A stretch of 64,000 bases of DNA from Rurimicrobium sp040387755 (GTDB lineage: Bacteria; Bacteroidota; Bacteroidia; Chitinophagales; Chitinophagaceae): positions 434,001 through 498,000 of the forward strand of contig JAZKDB010000002.1 in NCBI GenBank assembly GCA_040387755.1, read 5' to 3'. Positions within the stretch are counted from its first letter, which is position 1. Every line of letters starts with the position of its first letter. Below the pieces are notes generated by a model that was given only the letters and a program-made list of their open reading frames with translations, was not told the origin of the DNA and did not search any database. The position numbers and the translations under genes are program-made. This document shows positions 32,910 through 40,550 of the stretch, piece after piece.

Positions 32910-34527
32910 TAAAAAATTTTATAACGGTAGTTATGTTTGGCGATTGAATTTTTCCGACAATTCTCTTCGCAGTAACAGTTTTATTAAATCCTTTACAATA
33001 TTGATAATCTTCTATATAAGTATCGCAATTATCCACTTTAATACTAATTAAATCCTTATTAAGGAGCCATTCATCACCACTCTTTTCAAGAACCACGTCA
33101 GGATGAAAATGCAAATAAAAATATGCCTGCTGCTTATTCCACCCTATTAATTGGTCACAAATATAGATATTGTTTTTTCTAAAATCAAGTAATCTGCGAT
33201 GAATAATTCCAAAATTTTGTACATACCCATCATGCTCAACTTCAATCAATTTCTCAGTATCTTCAAAAATATCTACCGCTACCCTTTTCCCCATTCTGAA
33301 TGACGACCAAATATCTGCCGAATTTACACCTCCTATACAAATGGTGTTATGGGCTGCAGTACCTTTCTCTTCAAGCCTAAGCAAAGATTGTTCGTATGTA
33401 CTAACAGCTCTGTCTACTATTATCTGCTTTTCATTTACATTCAAGCAAAAGCTAAATGCATCTGCGTGGCTATGCCCTGGCTGAAAATGAGCAGTAATGT
33501 TCCCCAAGTTTAAGAGCAAGTGAAAAAAGCCTGAATCAAAATCTCTGAAACCACTTGTATTTGGCTTAAATCTATAAACTTTTATATGCAAATTTTGTGC
33601 CACAATTAACAATTCTCTAAACAAAATAGACATCTCTTGATTTGAGTCGCCGAAATTCATATATGACCCATCAGGGTTTACAAAGCAGGATAAACCCGAA
33701 AGTAATTGTTGGGATTTGTTTTGCAGAAGCACATAAAATTGATTATCAGCATCTTTACCTTTGATAAAACTCAATAAGCAAAGCAAATCCTTGATTAGTA
33801 AAGACTGGTACGCAGGAGATTTTTCAAAGTGAATACCATCTGCCAGAACCTGTACATTCAGCTCTTGACGGACGATTTTTTTACCCAAATTTTCAAATTT
33901 TGGATAGCCATAATAAATTCCTGCCCATACTAATGCAATTCCGTTCATTAACAAGTGGTTAGCCATTATTTCATATTCCGGAAAAGCGCGCAATCTTGAT
34001 GTTTGAATGAATAAACTTCGGGATATAGCCTCATTTTTAATATTATTCTGCACTAAGAACTTGATGCAATTTATGATGCGTAACGAAGCCGGATAAGAAT
34101 GATAATGCAGATAACTGCATTTATATTGCCCTACATATTGCAATAAAATCTCCAATCGCTTATCAGCGTCTACGCTTTCGTCATTCAGAAAATCTAAATA
34201 GTGTAAATGGAAAGTCCATAGTAACCCAAAATCTTTATACTCCCAGTCAATGATTTCAGGAAATGATTTTTCTCTGTTGAGAAAAACGAAACTCTTACTA
34301 TGAGCTTTATAGAGATTTTGATCAATAGAAAATGAAGGAAATTGAATGCAAGCATGCCCTAAAGAATGGTTTAAACATTCTTGACTAATATGCCCGGGTG
34401 TGAAAAAGAGTCTTTTAAAAGGATAGTAAGCTCTGAAAAAAAACTGTTGCCACTTTAAATAGCGTAGTGTATAAAAAAGCCGAAGAATAAATTTTAAAGA
34501 AAAAAAAGAATCCAATTTACCCTTCAT
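32893..34527 (-). CDS. Heparinase II/III family protein
   Basis: 544 residues. An N-terminal helical toroid-like part includes EIMANHLLMNGIALVWAG. The C-terminal beta-sandwich shows the family motifs HFEKSPAYQSL, FGDSN, FQPGHSHADAFSF and AAHNTICIGGVNSADIW. These match heparinase II/III-like proteins found inside capsule and exopolysaccharide clusters. There they probably act as polysaccharide lyases or as modification and release factors during assembly rather than as nutrient enzymes. No signal peptide is evident; the N-terminus is hydrophobic only in patches. It heads the wecB-wecA run. Confidence 0.85.
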   Translation of the reverse strand: MKGKLDSFFSLKFILRLFYTLRYLKWQQFFFRAYYPFKRLFFTPGHISQECLNHSLGHACIQFPSFSIDQNLYKAHSKSFVFLNREKSFPEIIDWEYKDFGLLWTFHLHYLDFLNDESVDADKRLEILLQYVGQYKCSYLHYHSYPASLRIINCIKFLVQNNIKNEAISRSLFIQTSRLRAFPEYEIMANHLLMNGIALVWAGIYYGYPKFENLGKKIVRQELNVQVLADGIHFEKSPAYQSLLIKDLLCLLSFIKGKDADNQFYVLLQNKSQQLLSGLSCFVNPDGSYMNFGDSNQEMSILFRELLIVAQNLHIKVYRFKPNTSGFRDFDSGFFHLLLNLGNITAHFQPGHSHADAFSFCLNVNEKQIIVDRAVSTYEQSLLRLEEKGTAAHNTICIGGVNSADIWSSFRMGKRVAVDIFEDTEKLIEVEHDGYVQNFGIIHRRLLDFRKNNIYICDQLIGWNKQQAYFYLHFHPDVVLEKSGDEWLLNKDLISIKVDNCDTYIEDYQYCKGFNKTVTAKRIVGKIQSPNITTVIKFFNGETN

Positions 34528-34563
34528 TTTTGATAATAAGTTGACGACATTTGCGTTCTTCAG

Positions 34564-35841
34564 ATGAATCCAAAATTAGTGAAAAATAGCAAATTATACG
34601 ATTTTTTTATAAGATATCAACCTGAAATTGCCATTATTACCAGCCTTGGCATGATATATGGTTTTCTGGCCGGAAGGGCAATTTTATCCCTGAGTATGTT
34701 TTTGTTTTTTCTCAATTCTATCTGGAATACAAAACCTGCTTTTTGGGCTAAACAAAAATGGTGGTTATGGGGTCTTGCCTGGCTGGGGCTCTATGCAGTT
34801 TCTTATTTCTGGAGTACAGATATTCCTTATTGGCAGGAACGGGTACAGGTAAAGCTACCCTTTCTGATATTCCCTATAGCTATGGCTTGTCTACCACGAT
34901 TGAAGGAAAAACACTTTATTTGGCTAACTTATGGCTTAGTGTTTTTGGCCATATGTGCCTGCACCTATTCTCTCTCATTTTATTTTAACGACACAGAAAA
35001 TGTACTGAATGGTTATTTTTACTCAAAAGTATTGCGCACCCCTGCCTATAAAGATCACATCCGTTTCAGCATTTTCATTGCCTGGGTGGTTATCTGGGCA
35101 TGTTTTATACTACCCAAAATCAGAAATAAAATTCTTAAAGCCCTGCTGATAAGTGCCTTGTTCTATCTTTCTATCTACTTGCACATATTAGCAGTACGAA
35201 GTGGTTTGCTAATGCTCTATAGCTTTGCCTTTGTTTATGTTGTCTTTTTGTTTTTGCAAAGAAAATTTCTTTTATCTTCCCTTTTGGTTTTGGGAAGCAG
35301 TCTGATTGTTTTTACATTATTCAAGACAACGCCATCCTTCAGAGGGAAGTTATATTATGGTATGTATAGCCTCAATGAATATCGAAAAGGGAATGTGACT
35401 GCAGATTTCTCGGATATCGGCCGTATTATTTCTTACCAATTGGCTGCTAAAATCATCAGGGAAAACCCTTTACTAGGAGTTGGAGCAGGCGATATCCGAT
35501 CAGAAATGAAAGAAAAATATGAACAATATTCACCCAATACAAAACCGGAGCAAAGAATAGTCCCTCATAATCAAATTATGGAAGTTAGTCTGGCTGGCGG
35601 AATAATAACCCTTTCGGTTTTTCTTGTTTGGTTGTTTTATCCAATCCGAAAAATCAAAAAGAATCGTTCTGGCCTATTTCTCTTTGCTACCTGGTTTGGG
35701 TTATTATTATGTTTAATGGTAGAAGCGATGCTAGAGGTTCAGTTTGGAGTTTCTATTTATTTATTCTGTATGCTTTGGGTAATGAAATTTGCCCAAGACA
35801 GCACTGAATCTAATCCTGTTCCTGCAACTGAATTAGTGTAG
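34564..35841 (+). CDS. O-antigen ligase / polymerase family membrane protein
   Basis: 425 residues with about ten to eleven helices and one large periplasmic loop with the Wzy_C pattern. The loop has RIISYQLAAKIIRENPLLGVG, whose G-x-G-x-G part reads GVGAGD, and later IVPHNQIMEVSLAGGI, where the PHN motif is typical. Such proteins ligate or polymerise undecaprenyl-linked glycans on the periplasmic side. Together with WecA- and WecB-like genes on the opposite strand this marks a small polysaccharide locus. The 3' end overlaps the convergent glucosaminidase gene by 32 bases. Ligase versus polymerase cannot be decided. Confidence 0.83.
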   Translation: MNPKLVKNSKLYDFFIRYQPEIAIITSLGMIYGFLAGRAILSLSMFLFFLNSIWNTKPAFWAKQKWWLWGLAWLGLYAVSYFWSTDIPYWQERVQVKLPFLIFPIAMACLPRLKEKHFIWLTYGLVFLAICACTYSLSFYFNDTENVLNGYFYSKVLRTPAYKDHIRFSIFIAWVVIWACFILPKIRNKILKALLISALFYLSIYLHILAVRSGLLMLYSFAFVYVVFLFLQRKFLLSSLLVLGSSLIVFTLFKTTPSFRGKLYYGMYSLNEYRKGNVTADFSDIGRIISYQLAAKIIRENPLLGVGAGDIRSEMKEKYEQYSPNTKPEQRIVPHNQIMEVSLAGGIITLSVFLVWLFYPIRKIKKNRSGLFLFATWFGLLLCLMVEAMLEVQFGVSIYLFCMLWVMKFAQDSTESNPVPATELV

Positions 35842-36394
35842 TGTCGGCCCCCCAGATAGGATAAGTATCGTCATCGAAAATCAATGCTTCTCTGTCAAAC
35901 GTGTCCAAATCATACTTTTTGATAACAGAGGTAATATCACTAATCCACTTCCCTTTTGCTTGAGCGTAACCATATTGATTCATTTTTACCAACCATTTTT
36001 TGTAATCCATATCGCCCCTTAGTTCGGTATAATATTTTTTACTTTTCACAATTCTTACAAAATCTTTAAAAGACGCTGAAGAGTTGGGATATTGTTTATA
36101 TGAAGATCTTGGCGCTCCCTTCGTTTTAGGTAAATTATTCTTACCCTTGACTCCAAAATAGTTATTGAGCAATTTGCAATTTCTGCTTTTACCCATAGCC
36201 GATTCAATCATAGATACTCCCAAAATAATGCTGGCAGGAATTCCGGATTGATCTTTCAAAATAACAGCTACCCTTTTATGCTCTTCAATATATACAATTG
36301 CCGCTTTTTGCCCCCAGGAATGAGTAGAAATTGAGATGAATAAAACGGCACAAAACAATTTATACAAATCAAAACAAGCTATTTTTTTTTTCAT
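35810..36394 (-). CDS. Glucosaminidase-domain peptidoglycan hydrolase
   Basis: Exported protein of 194 residues with a hydrophobic leader (FCAVLFISISTHSWGQ). It has the glucosaminidase (GH73-like) domain: ASIILGVSMIESAMGKS with the probable catalytic Glu, NNYFGVKG, SYKQYPNSSASFKDF and YAQAKGKWISDI. It should cut the glycan backbone of peptidoglycan during growth or daughter-cell separation. Start at ATG 36394; the longer frame from 36427 adds an Arg-rich stretch without a signal. The 3' end overlaps the convergent O-antigen ligase gene by 32 bases, so the two mRNAs are complementary at their tails. Confidence 0.87.
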   Translation of the reverse strand: MKKKIACFDLYKLFCAVLFISISTHSWGQKAAIVYIEEHKRVAVILKDQSGIPASIILGVSMIESAMGKSRNCKLLNNYFGVKGKNNLPKTKGAPRSSYKQYPNSSASFKDFVRIVKSKKYYTELRGDMDYKKWLVKMNQYGYAQAKGKWISDITSVIKKYDLDTFDREALIFDDDTYPIWGADTTLIQLQEQD

Positions 36395-36471
36395 AATAAA
36401 TCGTTTAAAGAGTAATCTTCTGCTCACAAATCATTACCACTTCTATATGTTCCGATTCTCAAAAATAGCAT

Positions 36472-36479
36472 TATATTTG
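36472..36479 (+). promoter_or_regulatory. -7 box TATATTTG for plsY
   Basis: TAnnTTTG match 25 bases before ATG 36505. The TTG at 36493 that opens the longest frame falls in the leader. Confidence 0.5.
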
Positions 36480-36504
36480 TAACTCAATAAAATTGAAGAT
36501 AACA

Positions 36505-37149
36505 ATGCTCGATATTTTGCTCGTTGTTCTTGCATATTTGCTTGGTTCTGTTTCTACAGCTGTAATGGTAAGTAAGCGTTTTTATGGTATTGATATCCGT
36601 GAACATGGTAGCGGAAACGCCGGTGCAACGAATACTTTCAGGGTTCTGGGCAAGAATGCCGGTGTTATTGTAATGATTGCCGATATATTAAAAGGCTTCC
36701 TCGCTGTAAAATTATCTATTTTCTCTTATTATACCTGGACATCTGAACCTTTTGTCAACCTTCAGGTTATCTTAGGTATTGCAGCGGTATTGGGTCATAT
36801 ATTTCCTATTTGGTCTGGTTTTCGTGGTGGAAAAGGAATTGCCACACTTTTTGGTATGATACTAGGTATTCAGCCACTTGTAGCTGTTAGTTTAGTAGGA
36901 GTCTTTATGTTGATGCTGTTGGCTACTCGTTATGTATCTTTAAGCTCTATCAGTGCCAGTATAGCTTTCCCATTATTAATCCTATTTATTTTTCGTGAAC
37001 CCGAGTTAAGTTATAAGATATTTGCCATCGGTACTGCAGCTTTGGTAGTATTAACTCATCACAAGAATATAAGCAGGCTGCTTACCGGCAGCGAAAGCAA
37101 AGTCCCCATCTTTAAAAAAAGGGACAAAAGACGTCGCAATAACGATTAA
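36505..37149 (+). CDS. plsY: Glycerol-3-phosphate acyltransferase PlsY
   Basis: Membrane acyltransferase that moves an acyl group from acyl-phosphate to sn-1 of glycerol 3-phosphate, the first step of phospholipid synthesis in most bacteria. Typical blocks: AYLLGSVSTAVMVSK at the first helix, GSGNAGATNTFRVLG (glycerol-phosphate site), GHIFPIWSGFRGGKGIATLFG (acyl-phosphate site), and a C-terminal THHKNISRLLTGSE. Five hydrophobic helices. Start is ATG 36505, not TTG 36493, because it gives the standard PlsY opening and clears the promoter. The SpeE-like gene follows after 11 bases. Confidence 0.93.
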   Translation: MLDILLVVLAYLLGSVSTAVMVSKRFYGIDIREHGSGNAGATNTFRVLGKNAGVIVMIADILKGFLAVKLSIFSYYTWTSEPFVNLQVILGIAAVLGHIFPIWSGFRGGKGIATLFGMILGIQPLVAVSLVGVFMLMLLATRYVSLSSISASIAFPLLILFIFREPELSYKIFAIGTAALVVLTHHKNISRLLTGSESKVPIFKKRDKRRRNND

Positions 37150-37160
37150 GTTGTTCGCTC

Positions 37161-37820
37161 TTGAAACTTAACCTTCTTCAACATTTATTTAGTTATTTGC
37201 TACCGCTTAGGGTGGCAAATGCCAAGGGAATCACTACCCCTCTTTTAAGCCTTTACCGTTATCAGGGAAGATGGCAACTTAGTGCCTCCACCGCTATTTA
37301 TTCTGACGGTGCAGCTTACAGACCCCTTAAAGAAGCTTTTGGATACCTTAAAAAAGAAATGCCCGGGAAGCAAAATATGCTGGTCTTGGGGGCGGGGCTT
37401 GGAAGTGCGGTATCTGTATTAGACAAAATGAACATTAAAGTATCCTCAACCCTAGTGGATATTGACCCTCAGATAATTAAATGGGGTAAAGAAATCATCA
37501 ATTCAGAAACTCATATTCCCTGTGAATGGCTTTGTGAAGATGTCCAAAACTTTGTCGGTCAGCACCGATTATTGTATGATTTAATTGTGCTGGATGTTTT
37601 TCAGGACAGATTGGTTCCTCAATTTGTGACCTCAATAAAGTTCCTTAAAGAATGTAGCCGGCTGCTCCAAAATGAAAAAAGCCATCTGGTCTTCAACTAC
37701 ATTATCAACAATCAGGAAAAATGGGAAGTAGCGCTTCAAAATATTCAATCTGTTTTTACAGTTGAACATACTATTTCAATTGGTATCAACAGAATTATGA
37801 TACTCAGAAATATCGTTTAA
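37161..37820 (+). CDS. Spermidine synthase-like methyltransferase-fold protein
   Basis: 219 residues with a Rossmann methyltransferase core: NMLVLGAGLGSAVSVLDK is motif I, STLVDIDPQIIKWGKEI is motif II, and DLIVLDVFQDRLVPQFV is the SpeE-like acidic loop. It resembles fused or stand-alone spermidine synthase-like proteins that lack the full polyamine pocket, so aminopropyl transfer is not assured. The start is TTG 37161, 11 bases after plsY, and no ATG lies nearby, so translation probably depends on plsY. The 3' end overlaps the convergent NlpC/P60 gene by 17 bases. Confidence 0.75.
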   Translation: MKLNLLQHLFSYLLPLRVANAKGITTPLLSLYRYQGRWQLSASTAIYSDGAAYRPLKEAFGYLKKEMPGKQNMLVLGAGLGSAVSVLDKMNIKVSSTLVDIDPQIIKWGKEIINSETHIPCEWLCEDVQNFVGQHRLLYDLIVLDVFQDRLVPQFVTSIKFLKECSRLLQNEKSHLVFNYIINNQEKWEVALQNIQSVFTVEHTISIGINRIMILRNIV

Positions 37821-38580
37821 TCAAACGTAGTGAGTGGGTTCTTTTTCGCAGCAACTTACTTACAATACCTTCCTGATCTATCTTATCTATTACTACACAT
37901 CCTGCAGTTTCAGTTGCGTGGATAATCGTATGTTCTGAAAGTAAAATACCTACATGATTTATTTTACCTTCATTATTACCAAAAAATGCCAGATCGCCGC
38001 AGCGCGCTTCCTGAAGGAAAGAAATGGTTTCGCCCTGAAGAGCTTGCTGAGAAGCATCTCTGGCAATAGCGATACCATTCATACGCATCACTATCTGGCT
38101 CAAACCCGAGCAATCTATACCTTCCAATGTTCGACCTCCCCATAGATAAGGAGCATAGCGAAAGGAAGTTGCTACATGTTCAATATTTTCGGCAGAAGGA
38201 CTTAATTCAGTACAATTTAATTTCTTTCCTTTGAATTTTGCCTTATGACCACCTAATAGCTGTGTACCGGATTTTAAGCAGGCGGCAAATGGTAAAACAA
38301 TTTCAGCCTCATCGCTGGTCAATTTATGACCAAAAGAAGATACCAGATGCTTTGGTGATTTATTAAATTCCTTTTTGCTAATTATATTTAATTGTCCCAG
38401 CAGACACCAACCCTCATAATCATCATTAAGGCTACGGATAAAAGCCCAATAATCATCTTTGACCTGAAGAATTTCTGCTCGCTCGCCATAGAGCAATTGA
38501 CTGACCTGTTCGGAGCGGTGAGCAGCCTCTTTGCGCATCGGCAACACACTTACGGCACAAGTAGCAAAAGACAAAACCAT
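37804..38580 (-). CDS. C40 NlpC/P60 cysteine peptidase with SH3 domains
   Basis: 258-residue D,L-endopeptidase of the YkfC/DVU0896 type, which cuts peptidoglycan stem peptides (murein tripeptide recycling or turnover). Two N-terminal SH3b-like modules (about 1-130, with AAHRSEQVSQLLYGERAEI and EGWCLLGQ) precede the peptidase. Catalytic Cys is in GIDCSGLSQ, His in NHVGILL and the polar third residue in IIHATETAG; YLWGGRT positions the loop. No clear signal peptide is seen, although the start MVLSFATCAVSVLPM is weakly hydrophobic. It may act on imported peptides in the cytoplasm. Confidence 0.87.
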   Translation of the reverse strand: MVLSFATCAVSVLPMRKEAAHRSEQVSQLLYGERAEILQVKDDYWAFIRSLNDDYEGWCLLGQLNIISKKEFNKSPKHLVSSFGHKLTSDEAEIVLPFAACLKSGTQLLGGHKAKFKGKKLNCTELSPSAENIEHVATSFRYAPYLWGGRTLEGIDCSGLSQIVMRMNGIAIARDASQQALQGETISFLQEARCGDLAFFGNNEGKINHVGILLSEHTIIHATETAGCVVIDKIDQEGIVSKLLRKRTHSLRLIKRYF

Positions 38581-38657
38581 AATTTGAATGAGATTGGTAG
38601 AACAATATTAGAACTTTAAGGCTATTCTACAAAATGAACGTATTTTGCCCCTCATTT

Positions 38658-39104
38658 ATGTTGCAACTGCCCCTACTCAATAATCTGGAACTTAAAATCA
38701 AAACCGAAAATAATATTCGTTTTGTATGGGATATTGTTCGTAAAAAATGGATTCTATTGACTCCGGAAGAATATGTCAGGCAGGCATTGCTTCATTACTT
38801 TGTATATCAGATGCATTACCCATCGGGTCTTTTGGCCGTGGAAAAGCAGCTAAAATACGGTAGTCTGAGCAAGCGGTATGACATAGTTTTATATGACCGA
38901 AATCAAAAACCTTGGTTATTGGCGGAATGTAAAGCACCGGAAGTAGCTATTAACCAAAACACTTTACATCAATTGCTCCAATATCATAGCCAGATACCTT
39001 GCCCATACTGGTTGCTGAGCAATGGAGCTACCTCTCATTGTGCAAATGCCAGCGATATCAATAACATCTTTTGGATGGATGATTTGCCGGTTTTTGGTGA
39101 ATAA
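38658..39104 (+). CDS. HsdR N-terminal-like domain protein (HSDR_N_2)
   Basis: 148-residue single-domain protein with the fold of the type I restriction R-subunit N-terminus. Blocks: IRFVWDIVRKKWILLTPEEYVRQ at the start (WDIVRKKWILLTPEE), EKQLKYGSLSKRYDIVLY and PWLLAECKAPEVAI. The D...E-x-K (D in RYDIV, ECK) is a PD-(D/E)xK nuclease core. It is a common stand-alone gene in Bacteroidota with no known role. No hsdM or hsdS is nearby, so it is not a restriction system by itself. Start is placed at ATG 38658; the ATG at 38634 is possible. Confidence 0.82.
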   Translation: MLQLPLLNNLELKIKTENNIRFVWDIVRKKWILLTPEEYVRQALLHYFVYQMHYPSGLLAVEKQLKYGSLSKRYDIVLYDRNQKPWLLAECKAPEVAINQNTLHQLLQYHSQIPCPYWLLSNGATSHCANASDINNIFWMDDLPVFGE

Positions 39105-39112
39105 AAAAATGT

Positions 39113-39613
39113 TTATAAATCCAGTAAACCATCAGGAAGATTCATACGGATATATTTATTGCGCAAATTGACCTCTTGCAAAATAGGTTCGACCATAGGC
39201 AATAAAACCTCTTTATTATTATACAGGACAGTGCCTACCCATTGATGACCTGTCTGTGAGATGTCTACTAATGGTCCCAGACTGCCTTTCTCCGCATCTA
39301 CTACATTAAAACCAATCCATAATAAAGGACTGTCTGTTTTGGCCTCACCCAATATTTCTGCAGGAACAAAAACTTGTTTTCCTACAAGTTTTTTGGCCGC
39401 TTCAACAGTATCAACATCATCAAGCTGGATATGATATTCCTCCTCATTATGCTTCTTAAATTTAGTGACATAATAAGGGATATGACTGTCCTTTTGAACA
39501 GATACAAAAATGACCTGATCATTCTTTAACCAATTGCTGTTGCCCACAATATGGGATAAAATCAAAGTGCCATTTAATCCGTGTGTGGCTACTAATTTGC
39601 CAATTCTCAACAT
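39113..39613 (-). CDS. rimM: Ribosome maturation factor RimM
   Basis: Binds S19 and helps maturation of the 30S head. It has an N-terminal RimM barrel (LRIGKLVATHGLNGTLILSH) and a C-terminal PRC barrel (HQWVGTVLYNNKEVLLPMVEPIL) ending LPDGLLDL, the family-typical last residues. Length 166 is typical. It has its own promoter and converges with the HsdR_N-like gene 8 bases away. rpsP and trmD, its usual partners elsewhere, are not in this window. Confidence 0.92.
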   Translation of the reverse strand: MLRIGKLVATHGLNGTLILSHIVGNSNWLKNDQVIFVSVQKDSHIPYYVTKFKKHNEEEYHIQLDDVDTVEAAKKLVGKQVFVPAEILGEAKTDSPLLWIGFNVVDAEKGSLGPLVDISQTGHQWVGTVLYNNKEVLLPMVEPILQEVNLRNKYIRMNLPDGLLDL

Positions 39614-39618
39614 AAATT

Positions 39619-39648
39619 CAAAAGTACAATTTTAGTCAGTGGAAACAA
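39619..39648 (-). promoter_or_regulatory. Promoter of rimM
   Basis: On the minus strand: TTG (39648-39646), 19-base spacer, TACTTTTG (39626-39619), then only 5 bases to the ATG. The transcript probably has little or no leader. Confidence 0.55.
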
Positions 39649-39713
39649 GGCAATGACTAATTAATGTGTGCAAAATGTGGACAGTTTAACAATGATAAAA
39701 TGACCTTAAGGAC

Positions 39714-39721
39714 TAAATTTG
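39714..39721 (+). promoter_or_regulatory. -7 box TAAATTTG for surE
   Basis: TAnnTTTG match ending 4 bases before the surE ATG (39726), implying a leaderless or near-leaderless mRNA. -33 box unclear. Confidence 0.45.
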
Positions 39722-39725
39722 CGCT

Positions 39726-40514
39726 ATGCAATACGATACCAATCAACCAATCATACTGGTCACCAACGATGACGGAATTACAGCACCAGGCATTGCCAAT
39801 CTTATAGAAGCAATGCAAGGCCTTGGTACCATTGTTGTCGTAGCACCGGATAGTCCACAATCAGCAACAGGCCATGCCATTACCATTGGCAAACCATTGC
39901 GCATGAATAAAGTCAATATTTTTGATGGAATTGACGCTTATCAATGCAGCGGCACACCAGTAGATTGTGTCAAACTGGCTACCAATCAAATCCTTCATCG
40001 GAAGCCCGATATATGTGTCAGTGGCATCAATCATGGATTGAATTCATCTATAAATGTTATTTACTCCGGTACAATGAGTGCTGCTATGGAAGCCGCTATT
40101 GAGGGAGTGCCTTCAGTAGGGTTTTCTTTGGCCGACTTTAGTTTTGAAGCAGATTTTACTGTATCAAAAATTGTAGCCAGAAAGATTGTTCAAAAAATGC
40201 TTGCTGAAAAACAACCACCAAGAACATTGCTCAATGTCAATATTCCTAAGGTAAATGAAGCTGAATTCAAAGGAATGAAATTTTGCCGTCAGGCAGATGC
40301 CAAATGGGGCGAAAGTTTTGAGCATAGAATAGACCCACATGGCAAGGATTATTATTGGATGGTAGGCAATTTTATGTGTAAAGATGATGGTCTGGATACA
40401 GATATTTATGCGCTGGAACATCTTTATGCCTCTATCGTTCCCGTACAGTTTGATCTTACAGATATGGCCACCAAAAACAGACTGGAAAAAGAATGGACCT
40501 CACTGAATGATTAA
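39726..40514 (+). CDS. surE: 5'/3'-nucleotidase SurE
   Basis: Metal-dependent phosphatase of nucleoside monophosphates, linked to survival in stationary phase. Active-site motif VTNDDGITAPGI near the N-terminus (ND-D metal ligands), APDSPQSATGHAITI with the Ser ligand, SGTPVDCVK, and CVSGINHGLNSSINVIYSGTMSAA (here SGINHGLNSS carries the Asn ligand). Length 262 is usual. It has a -7 box almost touching its ATG. It is convergent with the emrB-like gene; no terminator is obvious in the 36-base gap. Confidence 0.93.
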   Translation: MQYDTNQPIILVTNDDGITAPGIANLIEAMQGLGTIVVVAPDSPQSATGHAITIGKPLRMNKVNIFDGIDAYQCSGTPVDCVKLATNQILHRKPDICVSGINHGLNSSINVIYSGTMSAAMEAAIEGVPSVGFSLADFSFEADFTVSKIVARKIVQKMLAEKQPPRTLLNVNIPKVNEAEFKGMKFCRQADAKWGESFEHRIDPHGKDYYWMVGNFMCKDDGLDTDIYALEHLYASIVPVQFDLTDMATKNRLEKEWTSLND

Positions 40515-40550
40515 TTCAGGAGGTCCAATTCTATATTGAACTAAAACTAT

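Noticed and set aside
38658..39104. Type I restriction-modification locus
   Set aside because: Only the N-terminal domain of the R subunit type is present; there is no hsdM, hsdS or helicase part nearby.
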